Shown: piece by piece, positions 1-9,548 of the stretch
Layout: the number at the start of each line of letters is the position of its first letter
Position numbering within the stretch: position 1 is the first letter of the stretch
From: Bog-473 sp963701955
GTDB lineage: Bacteria > Actinomycetota > Acidimicrobiia > Acidimicrobiales > RAAP-2
Reading direction: 5' to 3'
Length of the DNA stretch: 64,000 nucleotides
Assembly (NCBI GenBank): GCA_963701955.1
Contig: OY969694.1
Coordinates: forward strand, 1,302,001 to 1,366,000
Made by a program: the position numbers and the translations under genes
Notes under the pieces: model-generated
Seen by the model: only the letters and a program-made list of their open reading frames with translations
The model's database searches: none
What the model was told of the DNA's origin: nothing

Positions 1-1215
1 GACCAAGTCATCGGGGTGTTCGGCAACGGCCGTGAGGGCCGCCTCGGCCGCCCGTGCCCGCCCCTCGGCCGTGGTCAGGTCGCCCGACCCCAGAATCCGG
101 TCCACCCTGAACTGGAGGAACGGGCGTGCCGCCCGGACGGCCCCCGCCAGGGCCTCGGGATCCTCGCGTGCCAGCTGCCCGGGGTCGCTGCCCCCGGGCA
201 GCTCGGCCACCACCACGTCGACCTCGTGCTTACGCTCCCACTCGTAGACCCTTGACGTGGCACTCTGGCCCGCCGCGTCGGCGTCGTAGGCCAGCACGAT
301 GCGCTTGGCGAAATTCCGCAACAGCGTGAAATGCTCCTCGGCGAGGGCGGTTCCACAGGTGGCCACGGCCCAGGGGACGCCGGCCTGGAAGCACCCGATG
401 ACGTCGGTGTAGCCCTCACAGACGACCACCTCGCCCCGGGCGATGATGCCCTGCTTGGCCCAGTTGAGCGCATAGAGGGTCCGGCGCTTGGAGTAGATCG
501 GGGACTCCTGCGAGTTCTTGTACTTGGGCTCGGGCCGTTCAGACGGGCCCTGCCCGGGGCGTGGGGGCAGGATGCGCCCGCCGAGGGCGACCGGCCGACC
601 CGAGGGATCGCAGATCGGGAAGAGGATCCGGGCCCGGAAGAAGTCCTGCATCCGGCCCCGGCGGTTCACGAAGCCCAGACCCGCGTCGGACATGACCTTC
701 TCGGGGAGTCGGAGGGACGTGGCGAGGGCGTCCCAGCTGTCGGGGGCCCACCCGAGCCGGAACTGGCGCACCACGTCGCCGTCGTAGCCACGCGAGCGCA
801 GGTAGTCGCGGGCCGGCCCGGCGTCGGGCGCGCGCAGCAGGCGCTCGTTGTACCACTGCACGGCGCGCTCCATGGCCTCGAGCAGCTCGGAGCGTCGCTT
901 GTGGTCGCGTCCGGACTCGGAGTCCTCGTGCAGCGTGATCCCGCCCCGGTCGGCCAGGTATCGGACCGCGTCGACGAAGTCGAGGTGCTCCATGGCGCGC
1001 ACGAAGCTGATGGCGTCCCCCGAGGCGTGACACCCGAAGCAGTAGTAGAAGCCCTCCTCGGCGTTGACGCTGAACGAGGGAGTCTTCTCGGTGTGGAAGG
1101 GGCACAGCCCGCTCCAGCGCCGGCCCACCTTCTTGAGCGCCGCGTGCTCGCTGATGAGCGCCACGATGTCGGTGGCCGCCCGGACCTGCGCGATCTCCTC
1201 GTCCGGTATCCCCAC
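1..1215 (-). CDS. dnaG: DNA primase DnaG, 3' end outside window
   Basis: DnaG makes the RNA primers used at the replication fork. From a GTG start at 1215 the frame is open for 405 codons to the window edge, so roughly the last third (helicase-binding end) is missing. The N-terminal CHC2 zinc finger is visible as Cys38-x2-His41 and Cys59-x2-Cys62. The Toprim catalytic domain shows EGYTDV near residue 267 and the DADAAG acidic pair near residue 309. No ATG lies near the start and the residues after the GTG (GIPDEEIAQVR) match the usual DnaG beginning. The next gene, ppdK, ends 50 bases upstream on the same strand. Confidence 0.95.
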   Translation of the reverse strand, partial: MGIPDEEIAQVRAATDIVALISEHAALKKVGRRWSGLCPFHTEKTPSFSVNAEEGFYYCFGCHASGDAISFVRAMEHLDFVDAVRYLADRGGITLHEDSESGRDHKRRSELLEAMERAVQWYNERLLRAPDAGPARDYLRSRGYDGDVVRQFRLGWAPDSWDALATSLRLPEKVMSDAGLGFVNRRGRMQDFFRARILFPICDPSGRPVALGGRILPPRPGQGPSERPEPKYKNSQESPIYSKRRTLYALNWAKQGIIARGEVVVCEGYTDVIGCFQAGVPWAVATCGTALAEEHFTLLRNFAKRIVLAYDADAAGQSATSRVYEWERKHEVDVVVAELPGGSDPGQLAREDPEALAGAVRAARPFLQFRVDRILGSGDLTTAEGRARAAEAALTAVAEHPDDLV

Positions 1216-1265
1216 GGAATGACCGTACCGCGGCGCTGTCCGGGGCCGTCCCGGCGGCCGCCGGG

Positions 1266-3980
1266 TCAGCCGGCCTTGGCCTTCGCGGCTTTCCGGGCCG
1301 GCTGGCGGGCTCCCGCCTCCAGCACGGCCTGGGCCGCCGCGAGGCGGGCGACGGGCACCCGGAACGGGGAGCAGCTCACGTAGTCGAGACCGGCCCGGTA
1401 GAAGATGTCGATGGAGGCCGGGTCCCCGCCGTGCTCCCCGCAGACCCCGATCTTGAGGCCCGGCCGCGTGGCTCGGCCCCGCTCGGTCCCCAGCCGCACC
1501 AGCTCACCCACGCCCCCGTCGTCGACCACCTCGAAGGGGTTGCGCGGCAGCAGGCCCAGCTCCAGATAGGCGTCCATCATGCGGCCCTCGACGTCGTCAC
1601 GCGAGAAACCGAAGGTCATCTGGGTGAGGTCGTTGGTGCCGAAGGAGAAGAACTCGGCCACCTCGGCGATCTCGTCGGCTCTCAGGGCGGCCCGCGGCGT
1701 CTCGATCATCGTGCCGATGGTCACCTCCAGCTTTCCTGCCTTGGCCGCTGTGGTCTTGGCGGCCCCCCGGGTCGGGCGCGGGGCGCGCTCGCGGTTCACG
1801 TCGGCCACCGCCTCTTCCACCCAGCTGCGGGCCAGGGCCAGCTCCGCCCGGGTGACCGTGAGCGGGATCATGATCTCGACGATGGGGTGCCCCCCGTCGG
1901 CCACGCGCTGGCGTGCCGCCTCCATGAGGGCGCGCACCTGCATGGCGTAGAGCCCGGGCTTGATCACTCCGAGGCGCACACCGCGGGTCCCGAGCATCGG
2001 GTTGGCCTCGCGCCAGGTCAGCGCCGCCTCGTAGAGCCGCCGTTCCTCGGGGTTGAGGCCGACCGTGGCGTCCTTGTGCGCCAGCTCCTCGGTCGAGGGC
2101 AGGAACTCGTGGAGGGGCGGGTCCAAGAGCCGCACGGTGACGGGCAGGCCGTCCATGGCGGTGAGGATGGCCAGGAAGTCCTCACGCTGGACGACGCGCA
2201 GGTCCTCGAGCGCGGCAGCCTCCTCGGCCGGCGAATGGGCGAGGATCATGCGCCGCACCACCGGCAGGCGGTCCTCGCCGAGGAACATGTGCTCGGTGCG
2301 GCACAGTCCGATCCCCTCGGCGCCGAGGGAGCGCGCGTTGGCGGCGTCGTCCCCGGTGTCCACGTTGGCCCGCACGGCCAGGTTCCCCTTGCGGATGTCG
2401 TCAGCCCACGACAGCACCGTGTCGAAGGCGGCCGGCGGCTTGGCCGCGGTGAGCGGCACCTGCCCGGCCACCACCACGCCGGCACCCCCGTCGAGCGAGA
2501 TCCAGTCCCCCTCGTAGAGGGTCACGCCGTGGGCACTCACCTGATGGTCACCCAGGCGGAGGATCTCGGCGCCCACCACGGCCGGCTTGCCCCAGCCGCG
2601 CGCCACCACGGCGGCATGGCTGACCAACCCACCCCGTGCGGTGAGGATGCCCTCGGCCGCCAACATGCCGTGCACGTCCTCGGGCGAGGTCTCGTTGCGC
2701 ACGAGGACCACCTGCTCGCCCCGCTGGGCCGCCGCTGCAGCATCGTCGGCCGTGAAGTAGATGCGCCCCACGGCGGCGCCCGGGCTGGCACCGAGCCCCT
2801 TGGCCCATGTCTCGTACCCCGAACCGGCGAACTGGGGGTGCAAGACGGCGTCGAGATGGTCCTCGGTGATGCGCGACACCGCCTCGGACCGGGAGATCCC
2901 GAGGTCGCTCGGGCGCACCATGTCGACCGCCATCTTGAGCGCGGCGGCGCCGGTTCGCTTGCCGACACGGGTCTGGAGCATCCAGAGCTTGCCCTGCTCA
3001 ATCGTGAACTCGGTGTCGCACATGTCGCGGTAGTGCGTCTCGAGCCGGGAGAAGATGCCCAGCAGCTCCGTGTGCACCTTGGGGAACTGCTTCTTGAGCG
3101 CCGAGATCGGCTCGGTGTTGCGGATGCCGGCGACCACGTCCTCGCCCTGGGCATTCACAAGGAAGTCGCCGTAGGCGCCCTTGGCTCCGGTGGCGGGATC
3201 GCGCGTGAATCCGACACCGGTTCCCGAGTTGTCGTCCCGGTTCCCGAAGACCATGGCCTGGACGTTCACCGCGGTGCCCAGGTCGTGCGCGATGCGCTCG
3301 CGCTCGCGGTACGCGATGGCTCGCGGTCCGTTCCAGCTGCGGAACACGGCCTCGATCGCCCCACGCAGCTGCTCGGTCGGCTTCTGCGGAAAGGCGGTGC
3401 CCGTCTGGCGCTCGACGATCTGCTGGTAGGAGTCGACCAGGTAGCGAAGCAGCTCGACGGGCACCTTGGCGTCCGACGTGGTGCCGGCCAGCTCCTTGGC
3501 GGCCTCGAAGAGCGAGTCGAACTCCTCGCCCGGCAGCTCGAGCACGATGCGGGCGTACATGGCGATGAAACGCCGGTACGAGTCGAAGGCGAACCGCTCG
3601 TCGCCGGTCTGCTTGGCCAGGCCCTCGACCGACTCGTCGTTGAGGCCGAGGTTCAAGACGGTGTCCATCATGCCGGGCATGGAGAACTTGGCCCCCGAGC
3701 GCACCGAGACGAGGAGCGGATCGGTGGCGTCGCCGATGACCTTGCCCATGGCGGACTCGAGTCGGGCCCGGGCGGCGGCCACCTCGGCGTCGAGGCCCCT
3801 GGGCCATCCCCGGTCCATGTAGTCACGGCAGGCGTCGGTCGAAATGGTGAATCCGGGTGGCACCGGGAGCTCGAGTACCGACGTCATCTCGGCCAGGTTG
3901 GCGCCCTTGCCGCCCAGGAGATCCTTGAGCTCCATGGGGGAACGGGGGTGCGTGTGGTCGAAATCGAAGACGTACGGCAT
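1266..3980 (-). CDS. ppdK: pyruvate, phosphate dikinase
   Basis: Interconverts pyruvate, ATP and phosphate with PEP, AMP and pyrophosphate. The 904 residues carry the N-terminal ATP-grasp region (GGKGANLAEM), the swivelling phosphohistidine domain with His455 in GGLVSHAAVV, and the C-terminal TIM barrel with catalytic Cys847 in GVCGEHGGDP. The start at 3980 is chosen because AGGAGG stands 6 bases upstream; a longer frame to 4085 lacks family similarity. An Ala/Lys/Thr/Arg-rich insert before LEVTIGTMIETPRA and a Lys/Ala tail (KAAKAKAG) are additions to the usual enzyme. It is divergent from the ABC exporter genes, with about 100 bases of shared promoter region. Confidence 0.97.
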   Translation of the reverse strand: MPYVFDFDHTHPRSPMELKDLLGGKGANLAEMTSVLELPVPPGFTISTDACRDYMDRGWPRGLDAEVAAARARLESAMGKVIGDATDPLLVSVRSGAKFSMPGMMDTVLNLGLNDESVEGLAKQTGDERFAFDSYRRFIAMYARIVLELPGEEFDSLFEAAKELAGTTSDAKVPVELLRYLVDSYQQIVERQTGTAFPQKPTEQLRGAIEAVFRSWNGPRAIAYRERERIAHDLGTAVNVQAMVFGNRDDNSGTGVGFTRDPATGAKGAYGDFLVNAQGEDVVAGIRNTEPISALKKQFPKVHTELLGIFSRLETHYRDMCDTEFTIEQGKLWMLQTRVGKRTGAAALKMAVDMVRPSDLGISRSEAVSRITEDHLDAVLHPQFAGSGYETWAKGLGASPGAAVGRIYFTADDAAAAAQRGEQVVLVRNETSPEDVHGMLAAEGILTARGGLVSHAAVVARGWGKPAVVGAEILRLGDHQVSAHGVTLYEGDWISLDGGAGVVVAGQVPLTAAKPPAAFDTVLSWADDIRKGNLAVRANVDTGDDAANARSLGAEGIGLCRTEHMFLGEDRLPVVRRMILAHSPAEEAAALEDLRVVQREDFLAILTAMDGLPVTVRLLDPPLHEFLPSTEELAHKDATVGLNPEERRLYEAALTWREANPMLGTRGVRLGVIKPGLYAMQVRALMEAARQRVADGGHPIVEIMIPLTVTRAELALARSWVEEAVADVNRERAPRPTRGAAKTTAAKAGKLEVTIGTMIETPRAALRADEIAEVAEFFSFGTNDLTQMTFGFSRDDVEGRMMDAYLELGLLPRNPFEVVDDGGVGELVRLGTERGRATRPGLKIGVCGEHGGDPASIDIFYRAGLDYVSCSPFRVPVARLAAAQAVLEAGARQPARKAAKAKAG

Positions 3981-4084
3981 CGGGCCTCCTTGCCCTGGCG
4001 GCCGGACCGCGAACGGCGAGCGCGGTCGGGGGTTCAGGCCCGCCCCGATCTGGAGCGGACGTGCAAAGACTACTTTCTCCCTCA

Positions 4085-5068
4085 ATGGGCTCCTCTCGGA
4101 CCAGGTCGCTGGCAGTCGAAGCCCATGACCTGGTCAAGGTGTTCGCCTCCGGCAATGTGCGCGCCCTCGACACCGTGTCGCTCGAGATCGAGGCGGGCAC
4201 CGTACTGGGGCTGCTGGGGCCCAACGGTGCCGGCAAGACGACGGCGGTCCGGGTGCTCTCGACCATTCTCGCCCCCGACTCGGGTTCGGCTTCCGTGCTC
4301 GGCCACGACGTGGTGGCCGAGCCCGACGCCGTGCGCCGGTTGATCGGCTTGGCCGGCCAGTACGCCACCGTCGACGAGAACCTCACGGGCCGCGAGAACC
4401 TGCGCATGGTCGGCCGGCTCTCGCATATGGGCCGCAAGGCCTCCGCCGAGCGGGCCGCCGAGCTGCTCGAGGGATTCGCCCTGTCCGCGGCGGCCGACCG
4501 CGTGCTTCGCACGTACTCGGGCGGCATGCGGCGGCGGCTGGACCTGGCCGCCGCGCTGATGGCCAGCCCCCCGGTGCTGTTCCTCGACGAGCCCACGACC
4601 GGTCTCGACCCTCCGGGCCGCCAGGACCTGTGGGGGGTGATCGGGGATCTGGTCGGCGACGGGACGACCGTGCTCCTCACCACGCAGTACCTCGAGGAGG
4701 CCGACCGGCTGGCCGACGACATCGTCGTGGTCGACCAGGGCCGGGTGATCGCGCAGGGCACCCCGGCCGAGCTCAAGGCCAACCTGGGCACGTCGGTGGT
4801 GGCGGTGACCATGGTCGACGTCGGAGACGTCCCCCGGGCGCTCGCACTCCTGGCCCCGTTGGCCGACAAGACGCCGGTCACCGAGGGAAGCGTCGTCGAG
4901 CTGACCGTCCAGAACGGCCCGGCCGTCGGCGCCGAGACCCTGCGCTCGCTCGATGCCGCCCGCATCGCCGTCTCGGGCCTCGTCCTGCGCGAGCCCAGCC
5001 TCGACGACGTGTTCCTGAGCCTGACCGGGCACAAGAGCGATGCCGGGACTCCACAGGAGCGCCCGTGA
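4085..5068 (+). CDS. ABC exporter ATP-binding protein, DrrA type
   Basis: ATPase subunit of a drug or lipid exporter of the daunorubicin-resistance type. The Walker A motif is GPNGAGKTT, the signature YSGGMRRRLDLA, and Walker B VLFLDEPTTGLDP, followed by the C-terminal regulatory extension usual in DrrA proteins. The start is uncertain: ATG at 4085 is used, with an in-frame GTG at 4061, and neither has a clear ribosome binding site. Its TGA overlaps the GTG start of the permease, so the two are translationally coupled. The exported substrate cannot be inferred. Confidence 0.93.
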   Translation: MGSSRTRSLAVEAHDLVKVFASGNVRALDTVSLEIEAGTVLGLLGPNGAGKTTAVRVLSTILAPDSGSASVLGHDVVAEPDAVRRLIGLAGQYATVDENLTGRENLRMVGRLSHMGRKASAERAAELLEGFALSAAADRVLRTYSGGMRRRLDLAAALMASPPVLFLDEPTTGLDPPGRQDLWGVIGDLVGDGTTVLLTTQYLEEADRLADDIVVVDQGRVIAQGTPAELKANLGTSVVAVTMVDVGDVPRALALLAPLADKTPVTEGSVVELTVQNGPAVGAETLRSLDAARIAVSGLVLREPSLDDVFLSLTGHKSDAGTPQERP

Positions 5069-5889
5069 CCAGCATCGCCGCCCCGTCGAGCACCGAGCGG
5101 CCGGCGCCTTCGGCGGGTCATCGGCTGGGCTGGGCCGTGCAGGACACCGGGACCCTGACGTGGCGCAATCTGCTGAGCCTCAGCCGCAACCCCCAGGCGG
5201 TCTTCTTCTCGACGCTCCAGCCGATCATGTTCGTGCTGCTCTTCGTCTACGTCTTCGGAGGCGCCATCCACATCCCCGGCGTCCCGTACACCGACTACCT
5301 CATGCCCGGGATCTACGTGCAGGCGGTGTCGTTCGGCGCGGTCAGCACGGCGGTCGGCCTCTCCGACGACCTCACCAAGGGCCTGATCGAGCGCTTCCGT
5401 GCTCTGCCCATGGCGCGCTCGGCCGTCCTGGCCGGACGGACGTCGGCCGACCTCGTGCGCAACGTCTTCGTGGTGGGTGTGGTGAGCGTGGTCGGATTCC
5501 TGGTCGGGTTCCGCGTCCTCACCGACGCCTGGGGCTTCGTGGCCGGGATCCTGGTAATCCTGCTCTGGTCCTACACGCTGTGCTGGGGATTCGCCACCGC
5601 CGGCCTCTCGGCTCCCAACGCGGAGACGGCGCAGGTCATGGTGTTCCCCATCATCTTCCCGCTCGTGTTCTGCTCGTCGGCCTTCGTCCCCCTCGCGCTC
5701 ATGCCGGGTTGGCTCCAGGCGTTCGCATCCCACCAACCGGTGACCCAGGTCGTCGATGCCGCACGCTCGCTGATGCTCGGGGGCACCCAGACGGACACGG
5801 CCGCCATCTGGCAGGCACTGGCGTGGTGTGGCGGCCTCCTGGTCGTCCTGGTCCCCCTGGCGGTGCGCAAGTACCGCCGCGTGGCCTGA
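5065..5889 (+). CDS. ABC-2 type permease, DrrB type
   Basis: Membrane partner of the preceding ATPase. The 274-residue protein has an N-terminal cytoplasmic stretch and about six hydrophobic segments, for example TLQPIMFVLLFVYVFGG and IFPLVFCSSAFVPLALMP, as expected for the ABC-2 family. The GTG start at 5065 lies in the GTGA overlap with the ATPase stop and has AGGAG a few bases upstream. The pair forms a two-gene operon that ends 16 bases from the convergent glyS stop. Confidence 0.92.
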   Translation: MTSIAAPSSTERPAPSAGHRLGWAVQDTGTLTWRNLLSLSRNPQAVFFSTLQPIMFVLLFVYVFGGAIHIPGVPYTDYLMPGIYVQAVSFGAVSTAVGLSDDLTKGLIERFRALPMARSAVLAGRTSADLVRNVFVVGVVSVVGFLVGFRVLTDAWGFVAGILVILLWSYTLCWGFATAGLSAPNAETAQVMVFPIIFPLVFCSSAFVPLALMPGWLQAFASHQPVTQVVDAARSLMLGGTQTDTAAIWQALAWCGGLLVVLVPLAVRKYRRVA

Positions 5890-5905
5890 GCCGTCCCCCT
5901 CCCCC

Positions 5906-7249
5906 CTACCCCTGGCCGGTCCGCCGGTGCAGCTCGGACACGAGCCCGTCGATCGGCAGGCGCACCTGTTCGGTGGTGTCGCGGTCGCGCACCGTCACCG
6001 CGCCGTCCTCCAACGAGTCGAAGTCCACGGTCACGCACCACGGCGTCCCGATCTCGTCCTGGCGGCGGTAGCGCCGACCGATGCTCTGCGTGACGTCGTA
6101 GTCGCACATGAAGTGCTCCTGCAGCGAGCCCAGCACCTGGCGGGCCAGCGGCTCGAGGGTGTCCTTCTTGGAGAGCGGCAGCACGGCGACTTGATACGGC
6201 GCCAGCCTCCAGTGCAGCCGCAGCACCGTGCGGGCCTCGCCCCCCACCTGGTCCTCGGTGTAGGCGGCAAGGAGGAACGCCATCATCGTCCGCGTGGCGC
6301 CCGCCGCCGGCTCGATCACGTACGGCGTGTACCGCTGGTTGGTCTGCTGGTCGAAGTAGTCGAGGGACTCCCCCGACGCCGTGGCGTGCGCCGTGAGGTC
6401 GTAGTCGCCGCGGTTGGCGATCCCCTCGAGCTCGTCCCAGCCCCAGGGAAAGTGGAACTCGACGTCGGCCGTGCCCCTCGAATAGTGCGAGAGCTCGTCG
6501 GGGTCGTGGTGGCGCAGACGCAGGCGGTCGGTGGGGATTCCCAGGTCGAGGTACCACCGCATGCGCTCGGCCAGCCAGTACTCGAACCACGTCTGCGCCT
6601 CGTCGGGTGGAACGAAGTACTCCATCTCCATCTGCTCGAACTCACGGGTGCGGAACACGAAGTTCTGCGGGGTGATCTCGTTGCGGAACGACTTGCCCAC
6701 CTGCGCGATGCCGAAGGGCGGCTTCTTGCGCGTCGTGCCGAGCACGTTGGCGAAGTTGGTGAACATGCCCTGGGCGGTCTCGGGGCGCAGGTAGGCCACA
6801 TGGCCGTCGTCCTCCACCGGTCCGGCGTGCGTCTTGAACATGAGGTGGAAGGCCCGGGCCTCGGTCAGGTCCCTCGAGCCGCAGTTGGGGCAGACCCCGT
6901 CGATCTTGTCGGCGCGCCACCGCTCGTGGCAGTTGCGGCAGTCGACCAGCGGGTCGGTGAACGTGGCCAGGTGGCCCGACGCCTCCCACACCGCCGGCGG
7001 GCCCAGGATGGCGGCGTCGAGCCCGACCACGTCGTCGCGCAGCTGGACCATGGTGCGCCACCAGGCATTCTTGACGTTGCGCAACATGTTCACCCCGAGG
7101 GGGCCGTAGTCGTACGTGGAGCGGAACCCCCCGTAGATCTCGGCCGAGGGGAAGATGAAGCCGCGCACCCGGCACAGGCGCACGACCTTCTCCATCAGAT
7201 CGTCAGGAGGGCCTTCCGGCGTGCCCGTTTCCTCGGCCGTCTCGGTCAT
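5906..7249 (-). CDS. glyS: glycine--tRNA ligase, dimeric type
   Basis: Charges tRNA-Gly. The 447-residue class II synthetase has motif 1 around GFRSTYDYGPLGVN, a zinc-binding insert with CRNC and CPNC pairs, motif 2 around GKSFRNEITPQNF, motif 3 around GATRTMMAFL, and a C-terminal anticodon-binding domain starting near YQVAVLPLS. This is the alpha2 type usual in actinobacteria. The ATG at 7249 overlaps the hemW stop by four bases, so it is probably co-translated with hemW, recO and the small membrane protein upstream. Confidence 0.96.
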   Translation of the reverse strand: MTETAEETGTPEGPPDDLMEKVVRLCRVRGFIFPSAEIYGGFRSTYDYGPLGVNMLRNVKNAWWRTMVQLRDDVVGLDAAILGPPAVWEASGHLATFTDPLVDCRNCHERWRADKIDGVCPNCGSRDLTEARAFHLMFKTHAGPVEDDGHVAYLRPETAQGMFTNFANVLGTTRKKPPFGIAQVGKSFRNEITPQNFVFRTREFEQMEMEYFVPPDEAQTWFEYWLAERMRWYLDLGIPTDRLRLRHHDPDELSHYSRGTADVEFHFPWGWDELEGIANRGDYDLTAHATASGESLDYFDQQTNQRYTPYVIEPAAGATRTMMAFLLAAYTEDQVGGEARTVLRLHWRLAPYQVAVLPLSKKDTLEPLARQVLGSLQEHFMCDYDVTQSIGRRYRRQDEIGTPWCVTVDFDSLEDGAVTVRDRDTTEQVRLPIDGLVSELHRRTGQG

Positions 7250-8388
7250 CGGAGCAGGATACCGGAGCGGATTCTGGCGCTGACCTCGTTGGCCACCAGC
7301 CGACCGGCCACCGTGAGCACCGCTCGGTCCCCGGCCTCGCCAACCCCGTCTCGCGAGCCGGCCGGCACGCGCACCACGAGACCGTCGAGCTCCTCTGGCC
7401 GCTCGAGGACCCCCCAGGGCACGCCTCTCGGGGTGCGCAACGCCAGGGCCAGCCGCTCGAAGGTGCGCTGCTCGCCGGTGAGGACCTCGCGCCCGGCCTC
7501 GGCCGAGCGGCCGGCTTCCATCGCCGCGAGATAGCGCTCGGGCGTGCGCACGTTCCACCATCGCACGCCCCCATCGTGGGAGTGGGCGGCCGATCCGATG
7601 CCCACGTAGTCGCCCTGGTCCCAGTACAGGTGGTTGTGCCGGCACTCGTGGCCGGGCCGGGCCCAGTTGGAGATCTCCTCCCAGGCGTAACCGGCGGCCG
7701 AAAGCATGGCATCGGCCTGCGCGTAGCGATGGGCCTGCGCGTCGTCCTCCGGATGGCGCTGCGGCTCGCGGGCCAGCGGCGTGCCCGGCTCGACGGTGAG
7801 CCCGTAGGCACTCACATGGGGTGGTGCCGGGGTCAGTGACAGCACGTGCTCGAGGGTGGAGATCCAGTCGCCGTCTGATTCCGCGGCGGATCCGAAGATG
7901 AGGTCCAGGTTCCAGGTGCTGAATCCGGCCGCCCCGGCCGCCGCACTGGTCGTCTCGGCGGCATCCGGCACGTTGCGCCGACCGAGGGCAGCGAGCACAT
8001 GGGGATGGGTGGACTGGAGGCCGAAGGAGACCCGAGTGACACCGGCAGCTCGATACGCCCCGAGATGCGCCGCATCCGCGTCCTCCGGATTGCACTCCAC
8101 GGTGACCTCGGCGTCCGGCGCCCGCGGCACCGCGTCGAGAATCGCGCAGAGGGTGTCGGGGTGGAGGCGCGACGGCGTGCCCCCTCCGAAGAAGACGGAG
8201 GTGGGAAGCGGATGGTCACCTTCTCCCAGGACGCGCCGGAGTTCGAGGATGCAGGCCTCCGCGTAGCGCTCCATGAGGTGGTCACGGTCGGTGTAGGTGG
8301 CGAAGGCGCAGTAGTCGCAGCGCTCGCGGCAGAAGGGAACGTGGACGTAGACGCCGAACGCCGGCCCGTTCGCCGGGATCGGGTTCAA
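7246..8388 (-). CDS. hemW: HemW-like radical SAM protein
   Basis: Radical SAM protein of the HemW / oxygen-independent coproporphyrinogen oxidase family; HemW proteins in this context are thought to act in heme handling rather than as the oxidase. The iron-sulfur cluster motif is Cys20-x3-Cys24-x2-Cys27 (FCRERCDYC), followed by FFGGGTPS, the SAM-binding glycine loop. Length is 380 residues. It overlaps recO upstream and glyS downstream by four bases each. Confidence 0.92.
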   Translation of the reverse strand: MNPIPANGPAFGVYVHVPFCRERCDYCAFATYTDRDHLMERYAEACILELRRVLGEGDHPLPTSVFFGGGTPSRLHPDTLCAILDAVPRAPDAEVTVECNPEDADAAHLGAYRAAGVTRVSFGLQSTHPHVLAALGRRNVPDAAETTSAAAGAAGFSTWNLDLIFGSAAESDGDWISTLEHVLSLTPAPPHVSAYGLTVEPGTPLAREPQRHPEDDAQAHRYAQADAMLSAAGYAWEEISNWARPGHECRHNHLYWDQGDYVGIGSAAHSHDGGVRWWNVRTPERYLAAMEAGRSAEAGREVLTGEQRTFERLALALRTPRGVPWGVLERPEELDGLVVRVPAGSRDGVGEAGDRAVLTVAGRLVANEVSARIRSGILLR

Positions 8389-9119
8389 AGTCCGACGGTG
8401 GAACGCACCGAGCGGATGCGACGGTCGAGGTGGGTCTCCATGGCCCCGATCGCCAGCTCGGCCACCTCCTCGGTGCCGGCCGGGGGCTCGCCGGCCAGCA
8501 CGGCGGCCAGGTCACCGCCGAGGATGCGGCGCATGAGGGTGAGACCCTCCGCGCTGACGGGCCGACCGCTCCTGTGCGACCGGCAGAGCGTGCCGCCGGC
8601 GGCGAGGTCGAAGGCGACGAGTTCGACGGCTCCCTCGGGCTCCCCGCAGTGGGCGCACTCGTCGAGCACTGGGCCGGCGCCCTCGAGCACGAGCGCCTTC
8701 AAGAAGAAGGAGGGGGCCACCAAGGAGGGGTCGGCGTCCGGGTTGGCCAGGGCGCCGAGGGCACCCACCAACATGGCGTAGAGCCGGGGGTCGGGGTGCC
8801 GCTCCTGGGCCATCTGGTCGGTCACCTCCAGCATGGACATGCCCAGGGGCATCCGATGCAGGTCCTCGCGCACCGCCCGGTAGACATCGATCACCTCCAC
8901 CTGGTTCACGATGTCGAGGTCGCTGCGTCCCTGCCACAACAGGAGGTCGACGTGGGTGAGGGGCTCGAGACGAGCGCCGAACTTGGACGTGGTTCGCCGG
9001 ACCCCCTTGGCCACGGCGCGCACCTTGCCGTGGCGCTCGGTCATGAAGACCACGATGCGGTCCGCCTCGCCCAGCCTGTAGCTGCGCAGGGCCACGCCGC
9101 GGTCGCGAACCAGGCTCAC
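8385..9119 (-). CDS. recO: DNA repair protein RecO
   Basis: Recombination mediator that helps load RecA on gapped DNA. The 244-residue protein has an N-terminal OB fold (residues 1-80, with GVALRSYRLGEADRIVV) and a helical C-terminal domain with a zinc site (CAHC near residue 155, then C-x2-H in LCRSH). It overlaps its neighbours by four bases on both sides, placing it in the uppS-to-glyS run. Confidence 0.94.
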   Translation of the reverse strand: MSLVRDRGVALRSYRLGEADRIVVFMTERHGKVRAVAKGVRRTTSKFGARLEPLTHVDLLLWQGRSDLDIVNQVEVIDVYRAVREDLHRMPLGMSMLEVTDQMAQERHPDPRLYAMLVGALGALANPDADPSLVAPSFFLKALVLEGAGPVLDECAHCGEPEGAVELVAFDLAAGGTLCRSHRSGRPVSAEGLTLMRRILGGDLAAVLAGEPPAGTEEVAELAIGAMETHLDRRIRSVRSTVGL

Positions 9120-9487
9120 GGCGTCGTGCGGTGGTGCTCGGCCGGATCAGGTCGGGCCGGTTGGGTTCGGGACGGTTCGGGGCGGGCCGGATCGAGCGGG
9201 CAGAACCGCTCGCCGCGGCGCGCCGCATCGGCGGTGGCGCGCCGCGTCTGGGCGGCCAGGTCGGCCACCCGGTTGGCCGCGTCCTGGGCCAGGCGGATCC
9301 TCGCGTGGGCGGCCGCTCCATGCGAATGGCGGCCATAGAGCAGGTTGCCGGCGGCCACCAGGGCGACGACGGCCAGCATCGCCACGATGGCCGCTCCGGC
9401 GCCGGACTTGCCGGCCAGGACGACGATCACGGCGAAGGCCGTGAGCAGGGCAATTCCGGTCGCGACGGCAACCCGCCTGAGATTCAT
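9116..9487 (-). CDS. small membrane protein, function unknown
   Basis: A 123-residue protein with two hydrophobic segments (about residues 5-25 and 30-50), then a charged Ala/Arg helix (residues 55-92) and a Pro/Arg/Glu tail. The tail is encoded by degenerate GGGCCGG-type repeats at about 9,140-9,200. No family is recognised. It overlaps recO by four bases and follows uppS. The start codon lies inside a 17-base tandem duplication, so three ATGAATC copies precede or form the start; only the one at 9487 opens this frame. Confidence 0.65.
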   Translation of the reverse strand: MNLRRVAVATGIALLTAFAVIVVLAGKSGAGAAIVAMLAVVALVAAGNLLYGRHSHGAAAHARIRLAQDAANRVADLAAQTRRATADAARRGERFCPLDPARPEPSRTQPARPDPAEHHRTTP

Positions 9488-9521
9488 GGCCGTCTGGGAT
9501 TCATGGCCGTCTGGGATTCAT
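9481..9521. repeat. 17-bp tandem duplication across a start codon
   Basis: The unit gattcatggccgtctgg occurs at 9481-9497 and 9498-9514, and its first seven bases recur at 9515-9521. Read on the reverse strand this places three ATGAATC start sites 17 bases apart. The two upstream ATGs open other frames; the nearer one stops after six codons. Confidence 0.9.
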
Positions 9522-9548
9522 CGGGCACCCATTCTCGCAGCCCACGGC

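Noticed and set aside
1431..4343. 970-codon forward frame antisense to ppdK
   Set aside because: Typical high-GC shadow frame of a strongly supported gene; its sequence has no recognisable domain.
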